Positions 42,071 through 53,827 of a DNA stretch of 64,000 nt are shown piece by piece; the stretch's first letter is position 1; every line of letters starts with the position of its first letter. The stretch spans positions 620,001 through 684,000 of the forward strand of contig JAJXRY010000002.1 in assembly GCA_021628825.1 (NCBI GenBank), given 5' to 3'. Source of the stretch: Lachnospiraceae bacterium (GTDB lineage Bacteria > Bacillota > Clostridia > Lachnospirales > Lachnospiraceae). Made by a program: the position numbers and the translations under genes. Under the pieces are notes generated by a model. The model did no database searches and was not told where the DNA came from. It saw only the letters and a list, made by a program, of their open reading frames with translations.

Positions 42071-43256
42071 TCAAATGGATTTGAGCAGCGCAATCAGCGC
42101 ATCTGCAATGCGGATTGCCCCGCTGCCATCTACAAGCTGCTGCATCCGTCCGGAAACATTCTGGTAGCGAAGGAGACGCACGGAAGCAGCCTGATTTTTG
42201 ACATAAGGATTCATGGAGGTAACCCAGTGGGCTGCCTCTTTTTTTATGGCTTCTTCGTTCATGCGGACATCACCGAGACAGGGAATGGCATCATTCTGAG
42301 CAAAGGCATTTGCAGAAGCAATCTGATTATCTGCAATAATGAAGCTTGCGGTAGGAATGCCAACTGCACACAGCTCGTAAAGTGTTGTTCCGGCAGCCGA
42401 GAGTGCAAGATCACAGGACTGCATCAGGGAAGCCATATCCGAAACACTCTGATGGAGAATAACGGTGGAAGCTTTTGCCGATGATGAGACAGTGGTGCAC
42501 AAATTTTGCCTGTCGGCGAGTTTACACAGTACCTGGCGATCGGGATTCATGCTGCCCAAAAGAAGATCAAAGCAGTAGCCGGAAGGGCATTCGGCAAGCA
42601 GGGATTCGGTAAGGTGAAGCGTGGTATGATACGGATCGGAGCCGCCCGAAGCAATGAGAACATGGCAGATTTTGCAGTCTGACACAGAGGGCAGGGATCT
42701 GCCTGCAGATTGAAACTGGGGACGAAGCGGTGCATAAGCACCGCCTAACAGTCTCTTTCCGGCATGGGTATAGAAATGCTCATATTCCTGCTGTGTTTCA
42801 GGGGTTAGAATATCGTAATTGATGACCAGGTCAACCGGATAATCAAAGGAGCGCAGATCGTCCAGATAGATAAGAGTAACATGGTCTTTAAGGGATAAAA
42901 AATAGTTTTCGGTTACAAAATAGGAATCTACCAGTAAAATCGGCTTGGAGGCTTTGCACTTGTTTACAAGTGAGATCAGCTCCGGTAGTTCTACTTCCAA
43001 ATCATTATACCGGGCGGTTTCAAGAATACGAACCGGGAATTCTTCTTTGCAGTCAAAAAAGCCGCTTAACAAAGCCTTGCTTTCCTGATCGGAAACGAGA
43101 AAGGTGATGGGAGATTCATCTGAGTCCGCAACGGTCGTACCTGCGGTCTGTAACTCTTTTTAATGCACGGGCAATCGAAAGACACCGCACTAAGTGTCCG
43201 GTGGCAATCTCGGTATTTCCATCTGTTCGAATATAAATTACTGAATCAGCTCCCAT
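42071..43256 (-). CDS. pseG: UDP-2,4-diacetamido-2,4,6-trideoxy-altropyranose hydrolase
   Basis: PseG removes UDP in the pseudaminic acid pathway. It has a GT-B-like fold: N-terminus VIYIRTDGNTEIATGHLVRC, then LLVDSYFVTENYFL, ASGGSDPYHTT and ALSAAGTTLYELCAVGIPT. This is a PseG and not a LegG/NeuC-type epimerase, which favours pseudaminic over legionaminic acid. ATG 43256 lies inside the end of pseI (19-base overlap). One extra base near 43148 splits the frame; repair gives ALKELQTAGTTVADSDE and about 395 residues. Confidence 0.85.
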
Positions 43257-44288
43257 GCCAGAGGAGTTCCTTTCTTTAAGAAATGCTTTGCTTTCCTGCC
43301 GAGCACTTCTTCATAATACATGGTATGAAGTCCGATCCCGGGACGGATCGAACGGATATTTTCGGGGGTTAAGGTTTCACCCTCTGCAATGTCTTTGACA
43401 ACGAAAAGAGAACGGGAACCGCGGTGCTCCTGTTTCTGTTTTTCGGTCAGCACATATTCCGAAGAACCGAGTGCCTTATCTAAAATACGGATTTCCTCTA
43501 CCATCTGCTTAAATTCCTGCGGCTCCATGGAAAATCCACTGTCCGGGCCGCCGTCCGCACGGCGGAGAGTCAGATGCTTTTCTACCATTTTGGCACCAAG
43601 AGGAACGGCTCCGGCAGAAACGATGGTTCCTAAGGTGTGATCGGAAATTCCGGTCAGACAGTCATAGGTTTTCGCAAGGGTCGGAATGACGTTTAAATTC
43701 ACCTCTTCATAGGGTGTCGGATAGGCAGACACGCATTTTTAACAGGATGACATCTTCATTGCCCTCTTCTTTACATACCGCAAAGGCGCGTTCGATATCC
43801 TCGGGATAAGCGATACCGGTAGCGAAGATCACGGGTTTATGCAGCTTGGCAACCTTACGGATCAAAGGAATGTCGTTGATTTCGTAAGAGGCAATTTTGT
43901 AAGCGGGAACGTTGAGCTCTTCCAGAAAGTCCACAGCCGTGAAGTCAAAGGGAGAAGAGAAGCATTCCATGCCAAGCTTATGCGCCTCTTCCATGAGATT
44001 TGGCTGCCATTCCCAGGGGGTATAGGCCTGTTTATAAAGGTCATATTCGGAAATGCCGTCCCACAAACCGCCTTTATTCATGAAACAGTCATCGTGGCAG
44101 TCAATTGTCAAGGTGTCGGCCGTATAGGTCTGCAGCTTGACAGCATCCGCACCGGCTTCGGCAGCCGCGTGGATAATTTCCACGGCACGGTCATAATTCT
44201 GATTATGGTTGGCAGAAACCTCTGCCACAATAAAGGTGGGAGAAGCAGCACTGATGGTACGCTTTCCGATCTGTATCGTATGATTCAT
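43238..44288 (-). CDS. pseI: Pseudaminic acid synthase
   Basis: This NeuB-family enzyme condenses the 6-deoxy sugar with phosphoenolpyruvate. TFIVAEVSANHNQNYDRAVE at the N-terminus, KLQTYTADTLTID, the FSSPFDFTAVDFLEE barrel segment and the C-terminal SAF domain (SRSLFVVKDIAEGETL) are visible. ATG 44288 follows AAAGGA. An extra base near 43737 splits the frame at ILLK/CVSAYPTP; repaired length is about 349. It is encoded between pseF and pseG in one minus-strand operon. Confidence 0.9.
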
Positions 44289-44385
44289 AGAAAATCCTTT
44301 CTGTGAGTGTGACTATAGAAAATTTCATTATGAAATAAGTATCCGATGTCTATATGGTTATCATTTACATGACTTTGAATCGTTA

Positions 44386-45081
44386 TCAAGATTCTGAATG
44401 AAGCCTGCGGTATTTGATTTCGGCAATTTCCCAGTCCTCTAAGGTATCAATGTCCTGAACTTCCATTTCAGTTAAAACAAGAGGCACCTGTCCCTGAACA
44501 TCGGTGGTTCCTTCTTTTAAGAAAACGTCGGTGCGGCAGGCATAAAACTGTCCGCAGTCGTGATAAATCTTCTGTAAATCCTGGCTTCTTGCAAGGGCAT
44601 ACTCCGGAAACTGGCGTTTTTAAGAAACCTTCCTCACTGATCAATAATCCTCTCTGCGGGGGATAGGAAAAGGGCACAACCGGCATTACGGAATCCGAGT
44701 CTGCAAGAAGATCCATAGCCTGTTTCAGCCGTTCGCCGGTGACAAAGGGAGCGGTCGGGTAGATGCAGCAGAAATTATCAAAATGCGCACCACGCTCCTC
44801 ATAGGTTTTCAGTACCTCCATAATGACATCATCGGTAGATGCATAATCATTTGCCGTTGCTTCTGATCGGAAAAAAGGAACCGAAGCACCGTATTTCTTT
44901 GCAATTTCGGCAATCTCCGGATCATCGGTAGACACCATGATTTCCTCAAAGGCTCCGGAAGCACATGCAGCCTCGATGGAGTAGGCAAGAATCGGCTTCC
45001 CACAGAATTCTTTGATATCTTTTTACGCGGAATGCGTTTGCTGCCTCCGCGCGCAGTGATCATTGCAAGATTATGACTCAT
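44386..45081 (-). CDS. pseF: Pseudaminic acid cytidylyltransferase
   Basis: A CMP-nonulosonate synthetase of the NeuA family. It has the nucleotide-binding MITARGGSKRIPRK, then SIEAACASGAFEEIMVSTDD and, after repair, QVPLVLTEMEVQDIDTLEDW with a stop at 44386-44388. Breaks lie in T5 near 45022 and T5 near 44622; the joined protein is about 230 residues. ATG 45081 has AAGGAGC upstream. It makes the CMP-activated donor for the GT52-like transferase. It is the first gene of the pseF-pseI-pseG operon. Confidence 0.88.
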
Positions 45082-45418
45082 GGAAGAATGCTCCTTTTTC
45101 TTATAATAATCTATTTATAGGATAAATTCTTTCTTACTATAAATATAACTATATATAACAAATATAACAACTCAAGTATACCCTATCTATCACCGGATTG
45201 CAAAGAGATATCTGTGGACGGTATTCGAACGATATTCGGCGCCTGCACGCAATGCCTGCCGTTATGATTTTGCATGATAGACGAAGCGCCGAAGTTGTGA
45301 TACACTGTAGACAACAGTTCAGCCATGCAGAACCGTTGCGGGAAGCTGCGTAGCAGCGGCTTTGCGAATGGGGTCTGAATAGTTACAGAGATATAGAAAT
45401 AAAGGATATCACAGAAAC
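45082..45418. other. 337-base divergent intergenic region with a hairpin element
   Basis: This region lies between the divergent pseF and ABC-transporter genes and should hold promoters for both, although no near-consensus pair is obvious. The pseF side is a strongly AT-rich tract (45100-45190). The right half contains the palindromic TTCAG...CTGAA element described separately. No gene is seen. Confidence 0.45.
45318..45379. repeat. TTCAG...CTGAA palindromic element
   Basis: TTCAG (45318-45322) and CTGAA (45375-45379) bound a 62-base element whose centre is the palindrome GCTGC GTA GCAGC inside AAGC/GCTT arms. It shares CATGCAGAA with an element at 61201 and GGGGT/GAATGGGG with ones at 20283 and 53786. 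It may be a dispersed intergenic repeat. Confidence 0.5.
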
Positions 45419-47180
45419 ATGGGTAAAATTTTCAAAAAGATGATGGTGCTTCTTGATGCACGTCAGAAACGAATTATGGTGCTTCAGTTATTTCTGATGC
45501 TGATTGGAGCGATTCTTGAAACTGCCGGTATTTCCATGGTAGTTCCGGTAATGCAGGTGGTTCTGGAAGAAAATGCGGTAGCAAAGCACCGTTATCTTCA
45601 GGTGATCTGTGAGATTTTTCATATTGATCAGGAGAATACCACGGCCGTCATGGTGTTTGTGATGATGGCTTTGATTCTGATGTTTGTACTTAAGAATGTC
45701 TTTCTGTTCTTCCAGCAGAAGTCACAGCTTAAGTTTGTCTATACCAATCAGTTTGCAACCTCAAGACGTATGATGATCAACTTTATGCAGCGCCCGTATG
45801 AATATTATCTGAATGCAGATACGTCCGTGATCCAGAGAAGCATCACTTCGGATGTGAATAACATGTATGGACTGATTCTGGCGATGCTGCAGCTTTTCAG
45901 CGAGGGTGTCATTTTGTGGGACTTGTCATTGTGGTGGCATTTATCAGTGGAATCAAGATCACCATTATTGTAGCAGCCCTTCTGATTGCAGTTCTTCTGC
46001 TTATTATGTTTATCTTGAAGCCGATCATGAAAAAAGCCGGTGTAGAGAATCAGGATTATTACAGTGGGCTTTATAAATGGATTGACCAGTCGGTAATGGG
46101 AATCAAGGAAATCAAGATTGCCAATAAGGAAAGCTACTTTATCAATGAATACTCCAAGTGTGGAAACGGCTATGTAAGCGCCGTACAGCGTTATAACCTG
46201 TACAATGCCACGCCACGACTCCTGATTGAAACCGTGGCCGTGGCCGGAATGATTATCTTTATGATGCTGCAGTTGTTAAACGGCATTGAGGCAAGTGAGG
46301 TCATTACCCAGTTGAGTGCGCTTGCCGTTGTGGCCATGCGTCTTGTGCCGTGTGCAAACCGGATTAACAACCACCTGACCTCGATTTCCTATTTTGAACC
46401 GTTCTTTATGGGGGTCAGTGATCATCTGCAGGATGATATCCGGGATAAGAACGTGAATTATGACGAGGAAGCATACCGTCAGAAGATTGATGTACAGAAG
46501 ATGGAGATCAGGGATAAGATTGAATTAAAGGATATTGTTTATAAATACCCGAACACGGAGACATTGATTTTTTTGACCATGCGGATATGGTGATTCCCAT
46601 TGGCCAGTCGGTAGGAATTGTGGGTACAACCGGTGCCGGAAAGTCTACCGTTGTGGATATCATGCTTGGACTTTTAAAGCTGCAGCAGGGAGAGATTCTT
46701 GCAGATGGCGTGGAGGTCCGCGATCATTACCGGTCCTGGCTCAAAAATGTAGGATACATTCCGCAGAATATCTTTATGATTGATGATACCATCCGTAAGA
46801 ATGTTGCGTTTGGTTATGCGGAGGAAGATATTGATGATGCAAAGGTCTGGGCAGCACTGAAGGAAGCCCAGCTTGATGAATTTGTAAGAAGCCTTCCGGA
46901 AGGACTCGATACCGGAATCGGCGAGCGCGGAATCCGCATTTCCGGAGGACAGAGACAGCGAATCAGCATTGCAAGGGCACTTTTTGAAGATCCGGAAGTG
47001 CTGATTATGGATGAAGCAACCTCAGCCCTTGACAATGATACGGAAGCGGCCATTATGGATTCGATCAACCGTCTGCATGGACGGAAGACCATGGTGATTA
47101 TTGCACACCGCTTACAGACGATTGAGAAGTGCGACATTGTTTATCGTGTCGAAGATGGCAAGGTGACGAGAGAACGATAA
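45419..47180 (+). CDS. ABC exporter (permease-ATPase), lipid-linked glycan flippase-like
   Basis: The N-terminal half has about six membrane helices (MVLQLFLMLIGAILETAGIS onward). The C-terminal nucleotide-binding domain has Walker A GTTGAGKSTVVD, signature RISGGQRQRISIARAL and Walker B VLIMDEATSALD, and ends AHRLQTIEKCDIVYRVEDGK. The arrangement resembles PglK/MsbA half-transporters, which flip lipid-linked oligosaccharides. In this locus, which also has a PglC-like initiator and no recognised Wzx, flipping the glycan is the likely job. Breaks occur near 45915 and 46570. About 585 residues. Confidence 0.85.
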
Positions 47181-47212
47181 AGAGAATCATTGCAAATGGG
47201 AAAGGAAGCCGC

Positions 47213-48375
47213 ATGGGAGGAAGAAAACGTCAGGCAGGAATTGAATTATTGCGTATGGTTGCCATGATGATGATTGTTACCATGCATTTTCTGGCAAATT
47301 CCGGGAACCTTTTAGAACCGGGCAAAGCGACAGAGCTTCCTGCTGTTTTTAGGAACGATCCTTGAAAATCTCTGCCTTGCGGCAGTGAATGCCTATGTGT
47401 TTATCAGTGGTTATTTTTGGGTATCAGGGATTGTTTCAAGTAAGAAGAGTCCTGCGGTTCCTTTGCCAGATCTGGTTTTACAGCCTGCTGATTCCCCTTG
47501 TGCTGATGTGCTTTGGAATCGGCACCGGCTTTCAGAATGGCCTTTATGGAATTCTTCCGTATCTGTTTCCGATTGAGACGGAACACTATTGGTTTGCAAC
47601 TTCGTTCCTGCTGTTGATGCTGCTGATGCCTTTTTTGAACCGGGCGGCACAGCATCTTCCCAGGAAAAGCTATCAGACGGCACTTGTCGTACTTTTTGTA
47701 TTTTTAAGTGGAATTAAGAGTATTGTACCCGTGGCTTTTGCAACAGACCGGTATGGCTATGACCTGACCTGGTTTGTTTTTCGTTTATCTTCTTGCAGCC
47801 TATGCAGGAAAGTATGATGAAAATGGAATTTTTAACCGGTTTAAAACAAGCAGGGGAAATGCGGCGATTCTGTTTCTACTGAGTGCAGCGGTCGGAATGG
47901 CGATCCAGTTTCTGATGAAGGATCTGGGAAGCTTCCTGCCTTCGTTACAGAATACCTGTGAATATTATTTTTTTCCGTGCCGTATCATTACAATACCATT
48001 ACGGTACTTACGGCAGCGATCGGGCTGTTTTATCTGTTCCGTTCCTTACAGATCCGGGAGGGCAAAGCGGCAGATCTGCTCCGGCGGCTTGGCTGCTTAT
48101 GCTTTGGCATTTATTTATTACATGAACATATTGATATCCGCGGTAACTGGTATGGGTGGTTAAAAGCACTCGTGAATCCGACAGGAAATACCGGTGTACC
48201 TGCCTTTTTTGCAGAATGGATTTTCTGCCTGCTGGTGGTGTGCATGGCAGGCCTGCTGATAGACTTTGTAAGAGAAAAGATGTTTCATCTGATTGGAAGC
48301 GGCTTCGATAAGACGGCCTTGGGAAAATGGCTGAAAGATCTGGATGACAGGGAAAGCAGAGGAGGGAACAAATGA
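47213..48375 (+). CDS. Acyltransferase-3-like membrane protein
   Basis: The N-terminus GGRKRQAGIELLRMVAMMMI, followed by VTMHF with the membrane His, is typical of acyltransferase-3 proteins that O-acetylate surface polymers. About ten helices follow, with HYWFATSFLLLMLLMPFLNR and CFGIYLLHEHIDIRGNWYGW near the end. ATG 47213 follows GGGAAAGGAAG. Four T-run or similar breaks (near 47347, 47448, 47776 and 47972) fragment the frame; repair gives about 385 residues. The last four bases overlap the next gene. Confidence 0.78.
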
Positions 48376-50164
48376 AAGCATATGCGGAACGATTAAAACC
48401 TCTTTATCCTTTTGCAGAGAAAATTCTGTTTCCGGTCATCCTTGTACTGTTTCCCTTGCTTAAAGTAAATCAGGGAATTGACCTGACGGATACCGCATAC
48501 AGTCTTGGAAATTATGCGTTCTTTGGAGAAAATACGGTACTGTGGACGCTTCTGACGTTTTTTTGTCCAATGCCCTTGGATTTCTCTTTACGAAGCTTCC
48601 GTTCGGAGGAACCATGCTTGGCATGAAGGTGTATTCCTCCCTGCTGATCAGTGTCATGGCATTGCTGGGATACCGCTTTTTCCGGACGAAAATGCCGGTG
48701 GCCATTGCTTTTCTGGCAGAACTGGCGGCGATTGGCATGTGCTGGTGTCCATCCGTGATTTTGTATAATTATTTGACCTATGCGTTATTACTCACCGCGG
48801 TCATTCTCCTGTTCCGCGGACTGGTGAGGAAGCATCCGGGATGTCTTGTGGCAGCAGGTGTGGTTTTGGGGTTCAATACCTTTGTGCGATTCCCTAATAA
48901 TGGATTGGAAGTGTTATTGATCCTGACTTTGTGGTATTATGGTTATTTGAAGAAGAAAACCGTAGCGGAAATTGCGAAAGAAACAGGATTGTGCGCAGCA
49001 GGTTATGCAGCAGGCTTCGCAGTGGTGCTTGCCGGAATGATGCTTCTTTACGGAGCGGGCACGTTTGGAACCATGATCGAAGGAGTCTTTGGCATGGCGG
49101 GTTCTGCATCCGATTACACCTTTGGCGAAATGGTATGGATGATTACCGATGCCTATCTGCATGGGGCGAGATGGATGGCCTATATGGTGCTGTGTATCCT
49201 GCCGGGAATTCCGTTTTTTGCGATACAGAAGGAGCGTTTTCCTCTGCTCCGAAAGGTGGTATATTGTATCTGTATTGTATTCCTGTTTATGGTGCTTGGC
49301 AGATGGGGCATGTTTAACTTTAAATATTATCAGAAGGAAGCTGCCCTCCAGTGGGGCGTGATTTTCCTGATTCTGTCGCAGGGGATCTGCGTATGGATGC
49401 TGTTTAGCAGAATGCAGGACTGTGAATGGAAGCTGATTGCGGCGATGAGCCTTGTCGTGATTTTGATTACGCCGCTTGGCAGTAACAATTATGTGTGGCC
49501 GGCTTTGAACAACCTGTTTTTTGTGGCACCGATTACGTTCTGGACCATATACCGTTTCGCAAGGTGGGGGCGTCCGTACCTTGATACGACGGAGAAGGTT
49601 CCGGTCTTTTCCGTAAAAGCGATGACCATGGCTATGGTAATTGCATTCCTGATTCAGGCGGTCGGAATTGGCTGTAATTATGTTTTCCTCGATGGAGAAG
49701 ATGGGCGGAAACGGGATACGACAGTAGAAGGAAGCCGGATCCTGCATGGAATGAAAACCAATGCCGAGAATGCTGAAACACTCGAAGAGCTGAATACGTT
49801 TATGATTGAAAATAATACGGAATACCGGAACAAAAAGGTGATTCTGTATGGAAATATTCCGGGAGTGTCCTATTATCTTCATAAGGCGCCTGCCATTTAC
49901 ACGTCATGGGCAGACCTTGATACGAACAGCTATGACCGGCTGGCAGAGGATCTGGATACCTTGAATCAGTCGATGACCGAAGCAGACCGGCCGCTTGTCA
50001 TTTTTCAGGAAGAAATCATGGCACAGGTTCTTGATTTGCAAAGCAGTGGAACCGAAGGAGAGAAGTCCGTCTGGGAACAGAAGTTAATGGTTATTCTGAA
50101 TTTTATGACAGCGAATGAATACCGGATGGTCTTTGGAAATGAGAAATATGTAGTGTTCGCTTAA
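48372..50164 (+). CDS. Polytopic membrane protein, GT-C-like
   Basis: About ten to twelve hydrophobic helices and a C-terminal outer domain of about 150 residues (from NYVFLDGEDGRKRD to NEKYVVFA). The first loop has NQGIDLTDTAYSLGNYAFF, resembling the acidic first loop of GT-C glycosyltransferases. I do not recognise a named family. ATG 48372 overlaps the previous stop by four bases. One T-run near 48560 shifts the frame. It is probably a membrane glycosyltransferase using a lipid-linked sugar from one of the GT2 enzymes nearby. Confidence 0.65.
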
Positions 50165-50213
50165 CGCTTCTGAATAGTCATAGAAATAAATGCCAATTTA
50201 CAGGAGGAGAGAA

Positions 50214-51344
50214 ATGATCAAATTTAATGTACCTCCCTACACAGGGAAAGAAATGGATTATATGAAGCAGGCTGTGGAGAGCATGCATATCTGTGGGGAT
50301 GGTGATTTCACAAAGAAATGCAGCAAATGGATCGAGGAGCAGACAGGAACAGGCAAGTGCCTCTTAACAACATCCTGTACCCATGCACTGGAAATGGCAG
50401 CCCTTCTTTGCAATATTAAGGAAGGGGATGAAGTCATCATGCCGTCCTACACGTTTGTATCGACTGCAGATGCCTTTGTACTGCGTGGTGCAAAGATTGT
50501 GTTCGTGGACATCCGTCCGGACACCATGAATATTGATGAGACCCTGATTGAGGATGCCATCACGGAGAAGACGAAAGCCATTGCCGTGGTACATTATGCA
50601 GGTGTTTCCTGTGAAATGGACACGATTCTTGACATTGCAAAGCGCCATCATTTACTGGTGGTAGAGGATGCTGCACAGGGTGTCATGGCAAGCTATAAGG
50701 GCAAAGCGCTTGGAACGATCGGTGACTTTGGCTGCTTCAGCTTCCATGAGACAAAGAATTACAGCATGGGCGAGGGCGGAGCATTACTTATCCGTGATGA
50801 GCATTATGTGGAAGAAGCCGAGATCCTTCGTGAAAAGGGAACGGATCGAAGCAAATATTTCCGTGGGCAGGTAGATAAGTACTGCTGGAGAAATTATGGT
50901 TCTTCTTATCTTCCTAGTGAAATTAATGCGGCATATCTTTATGCACAGCTGGAAATCGCAGATCAGATTAACGAGGTGCGTCTTTCCAGATGGCAGCAGT
51001 ACTACGATGCGTTATTGCCATTACAGGAAGCTGGGAAGATTGCCCTGCCGGTAGTTCCTAAGGACTGCAGGCAGAACGGACATATGTTTTATATCAAATG
51101 TAGGGATCTTGAAGAACGTACGCGGTTCATTTCCTTTATGAAGGAAAATGAGATCCTTTGCGTTTTCCATTATGTGCCGCTTCATTCCGCACCTGCTGGA
51201 CTGAAATTCGGCCGTTTCCACGGGGAAGACCGTTATACGACAAAAGAAAGTGAACGTCTGGTGAGACTGCCGATGTTTTATCAGCTGACCGAAGAACAGA
51301 CGGATTACATTATTTCTAAAGTAAAGGAATTCTATGAAGCTTAA
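50214..51344 (+). CDS. wecE: WecE/RffA-type dTDP-4-keto-6-deoxyhexose transaminase
   Basis: Intact, about 376 residues from ATG 50214 (MIKFNVPPYTGKEMDYM), which has AGGAGGAG just upstream; an in-frame ATG at 50190 is less well placed. It is a DegT/DnrJ/EryC1 PLP enzyme with TTSCTHALEMAALLCNIKEG, VEDAAQGVMASYKGKALGTI and Schiff-base Lys in SFHETKNYSMGEGGAL. The sequence is close to WecE, which makes dTDP-4-amino-4,6-dideoxygalactose. The nearby GNAT gene (53231) could N-acetylate the product. The dTDP-sugar synthesis genes are not in the window. Confidence 0.85.
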   Translation: MIKFNVPPYTGKEMDYMKQAVESMHICGDGDFTKKCSKWIEEQTGTGKCLLTTSCTHALEMAALLCNIKEGDEVIMPSYTFVSTADAFVLRGAKIVFVDIRPDTMNIDETLIEDAITEKTKAIAVVHYAGVSCEMDTILDIAKRHHLLVVEDAAQGVMASYKGKALGTIGDFGCFSFHETKNYSMGEGGALLIRDEHYVEEAEILREKGTDRSKYFRGQVDKYCWRNYGSSYLPSEINAAYLYAQLEIADQINEVRLSRWQQYYDALLPLQEAGKIALPVVPKDCRQNGHMFYIKCRDLEERTRFISFMKENEILCVFHYVPLHSAPAGLKFGRFHGEDRYTTKESERLVRLPMFYQLTEEQTDYIISKVKEFYEA

Positions 51345-53152
51345 GGAAGTTGTTTCGAAGAAACAAAATTTCATAATTTCGGTTGTATTCCTGCTGATCC
51401 CGATGATTGCACTGGCCTGTCGCTTTGATTATTATTATGATTTAAACGACGATGTCCTGATGAAGGAAATTTTAAGCGGGAATTATACGGGAGTGCCGGA
51501 AGGCCATAACATTCAGATGCTGTGGCTTGTAAGCGCAGCAATCAGCCTGCTTTACCGTATCATACGGATTGTTCCGTGGTATGGTATTTTTCTGTGCGCC
51601 TGCCAGTTTGGGGCACTGTTCCTGATTCTGAACCGGAGCTTTGGAATCTGCACCAGCCGGAAGGCCAAGCTTACGGTAGGGCTTGTAGAAACGCTGTTGT
51701 TCTTTTCTATGATGATGGAACACCTCGTTGCCGTACAGTATACGATTACCTGTACCATGCTGGCTGCCGCTGCGGCATTCTGGTTCCTGACCTCGAAACC
51801 GCAGAAGGAACCGGTTCTGTTTATCCGAAGCAATATTCCGGCGATTCTACTTGTGTTTCTGGCATATCTGATCCGTTCGGAAATGCTTCTTTTAGTACTT
51901 CCGATGATCTGTGTCGCAGGTGTTGTGAAGTGGAGCTTTGAAGAAAAGGTTTTTACGAAAGAGAATTTCATCAAGTATCTTGGTGTGATCGGACTGATTT
52001 TGTTGAGTCTCCTGATAGGAGAGGCCACACACAGGATTGCTTATGGAAGCAAAGAGTGGAGAAGCTTTACCACACTGTTTGACAACCGTACGGAGCTCTA
52101 TGATTTTCAGAAAATACCTTCCTATCAGGAAAACAAGGAGTTTTTATGACCGTATTGGAATCAGTGAAAGTGAGCAGATTCTGTTTGATAATTATAATTT
52201 CGGAATTGATGAAGAGATTGATGAAACCATCATGGGGCAGATTGCGGATTATGCCGGGGAGCTGAATCAGGAAGCACAGCCCTTTGTTCCCAAATTTCAG
52301 AAGTATTTTTAAATTGTATGTGTATCGTTTTTTAGGGGGACCGGCTTCTACAGGAAGTGATTACCCCTGGAATTATATGACGATACTTCTTTATATTACC
52401 GTATTTCTGCTGGCACTGTGCCAGGGCTGGAACACGGAAGATAAGAGACATTACGGAATCTGGAAGCATCGTGTAATGACGGGGCTTTCCGTTCTCTGGA
52501 AGCTTTGTTTTCTTTTTGCTGTCCGGAGTGCACTTTGGATGTATATTCTGATGGGAGAACGTTTCCCGGACAGAATCACCCATTCTCTGTATTTTTATGG
52601 AATTTGCAGTTCTTGCAGGCATCCTGTTTACCCTTATTATGCAAAAGCATGGACATGGCAGAACGCAGTTGGTCCGAATGACGATGCTCATCTGCTTTGG
52701 ACTGTTTTCCATATTGCTTTTACCAGCAAAGATCGGGAAGGTCGCACAGGACCAAAAGTATCGTGAGCAGCAGAACGAACCTTATTTGCAGGTTTATGAG
52801 TACTTTGCGGACCATCCGGAGAACTTTTTATTTTATGGATGTATATTCTTCGGTGAGTTATTCGGAAAAGATGTTTGCCAATGTGGATAATGGCATTCAC
52901 AATTATGATATTATGGGTGGCTGGGCGAGCAAGAGTCCGCTTTATCGTAAAAAGCTCAAGGCCTATCAGGTCCCTGACATGGAAGAGGGGCTGCTCTCCA
53001 TGGACAATGTCTATTTTGTAAGAAAAAAGGCAGAGGACATGCACTGGCTTTCCAATTACTATGAAAGCCATGGCGAGAACATAAAGATTACATTGGTTGA
53101 AACGATCGACGATGTTTTTGAAATTTATCGGATTGAGCCTGCCGGTTTGTGA
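51334..53152 (+). CDS. Polytopic membrane protein of unknown family
   Basis: About eight to ten membrane helices (FIISVVFLLIPMIALACRF, PWYGIFLCACQFGALFLIL and others), an outer loop with YYYDLNDDVLMKEILSGNYT (acidic pair in the first loop, as in GT-C enzymes) and a C-terminal soluble domain ending IDDVFEIYRIEPAGL. Breaks in T-runs near 52142, 52310, 52590 and 52832 split it into four frames; repair gives about 600 residues. It starts within the last codons of wecE. It is probably a surface-glycan glycosyltransferase or polymerase; the family was not recognised. Confidence 0.6.
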
Positions 53153-53230
53153 CAGGATCCGGTGCAATCATATAGAGATTCGGTTGTTTATAAATAGATG
53201 CAAGTAGAATCAGAAAGGAAAAATCGGACA

Positions 53231-53782
53231 ATGGTGATTTATGGAGAACGGATTGCGCTTCGTCCAATGGAGGAAAGGGATACAGCAGATATTATCCGCT
53301 GGCGTAATACCGATTTCGTGAGGAAAAATTTTATCTATCAGAAGCCTTTTACGGTAGAGTCGCATCATCATTGGATCGAAACGATGGTGAAGACTGGGAA
53401 AGTCGTGCAGTTTATGATCTGCCCCTATGAAGCCGGTAAGGTGGAAAATGCAGTTGGAAGTGTTTATCTGCGTGATATTGATGAGACACACCATAAGGCG
53501 GAATATGGAATTTTCATTGGAGAAGAAGAGGCTCTTTCGAAGGGCTATGGAACAGAAGCGGCACAACTCATGCTGCAATATGCCTTTGAAACCCTGCACC
53601 TGCATAAAGTGATGCTTCGCTTGCTGGCTGAAAACGTGCGGGCTCAGAAAAGCTATGAAAAGGCAGGCTTCCGGCAGGAAGCCTATTTAAAGGATGACGT
53701 TTTCTTAAACGGAAAGTTCTGTGATGTGATTTTGATGGCTTGCATCTGTGATGACAGCTCTGTTATGCAGAAATTCTTGTAA
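53231..53782 (+). CDS. GNAT N-acetyltransferase, possible PseH or WecD-like
   Basis: Intact, 183 residues from ATG 53231 (MVIYGERIALRPMEERDTAD), preceded by AAAGGAAAAA. A start at 53198 has no ribosome site. The acetyl-CoA loop EEEALSKGYGTEAAQLML and ENVRAQKSYEKAGFRQEAYL are the RimJ/RimL-type GNAT motifs used by nucleotide-sugar N-acetyltransferases. It could be the PseH needed for pseudaminic acid or could acetylate the wecE product; both pathways are present and proximity favours wecE. Acts in the cytoplasm. Confidence 0.75.
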   Translation: MVIYGERIALRPMEERDTADIIRWRNTDFVRKNFIYQKPFTVESHHHWIETMVKTGKVVQFMICPYEAGKVENAVGSVYLRDIDETHHKAEYGIFIGEEEALSKGYGTEAAQLMLQYAFETLHLHKVMLRLLAENVRAQKSYEKAGFRQEAYLKDDVFLNGKFCDVILMACICDDSSVMQKFL

Positions 53783-53827
53783 CGATTCAGAACCCCATTC
53801 ATAGTGAAAGATTTGGAGAAGATAGAA

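Noticed and set aside
42071..45081. Legionaminic or sialic acid pathway instead of pseudaminic acid
   Set aside because: The hydrolase is the GT-B-like PseG type, not a NeuC/LegG 2-epimerase. This fits pseudaminic acid best.
48914..49882. A 322-codon minus-strand open frame
   Set aside because: Antisense to the GT-C-like membrane protein, with a His/Arg-rich translation and no start signal.
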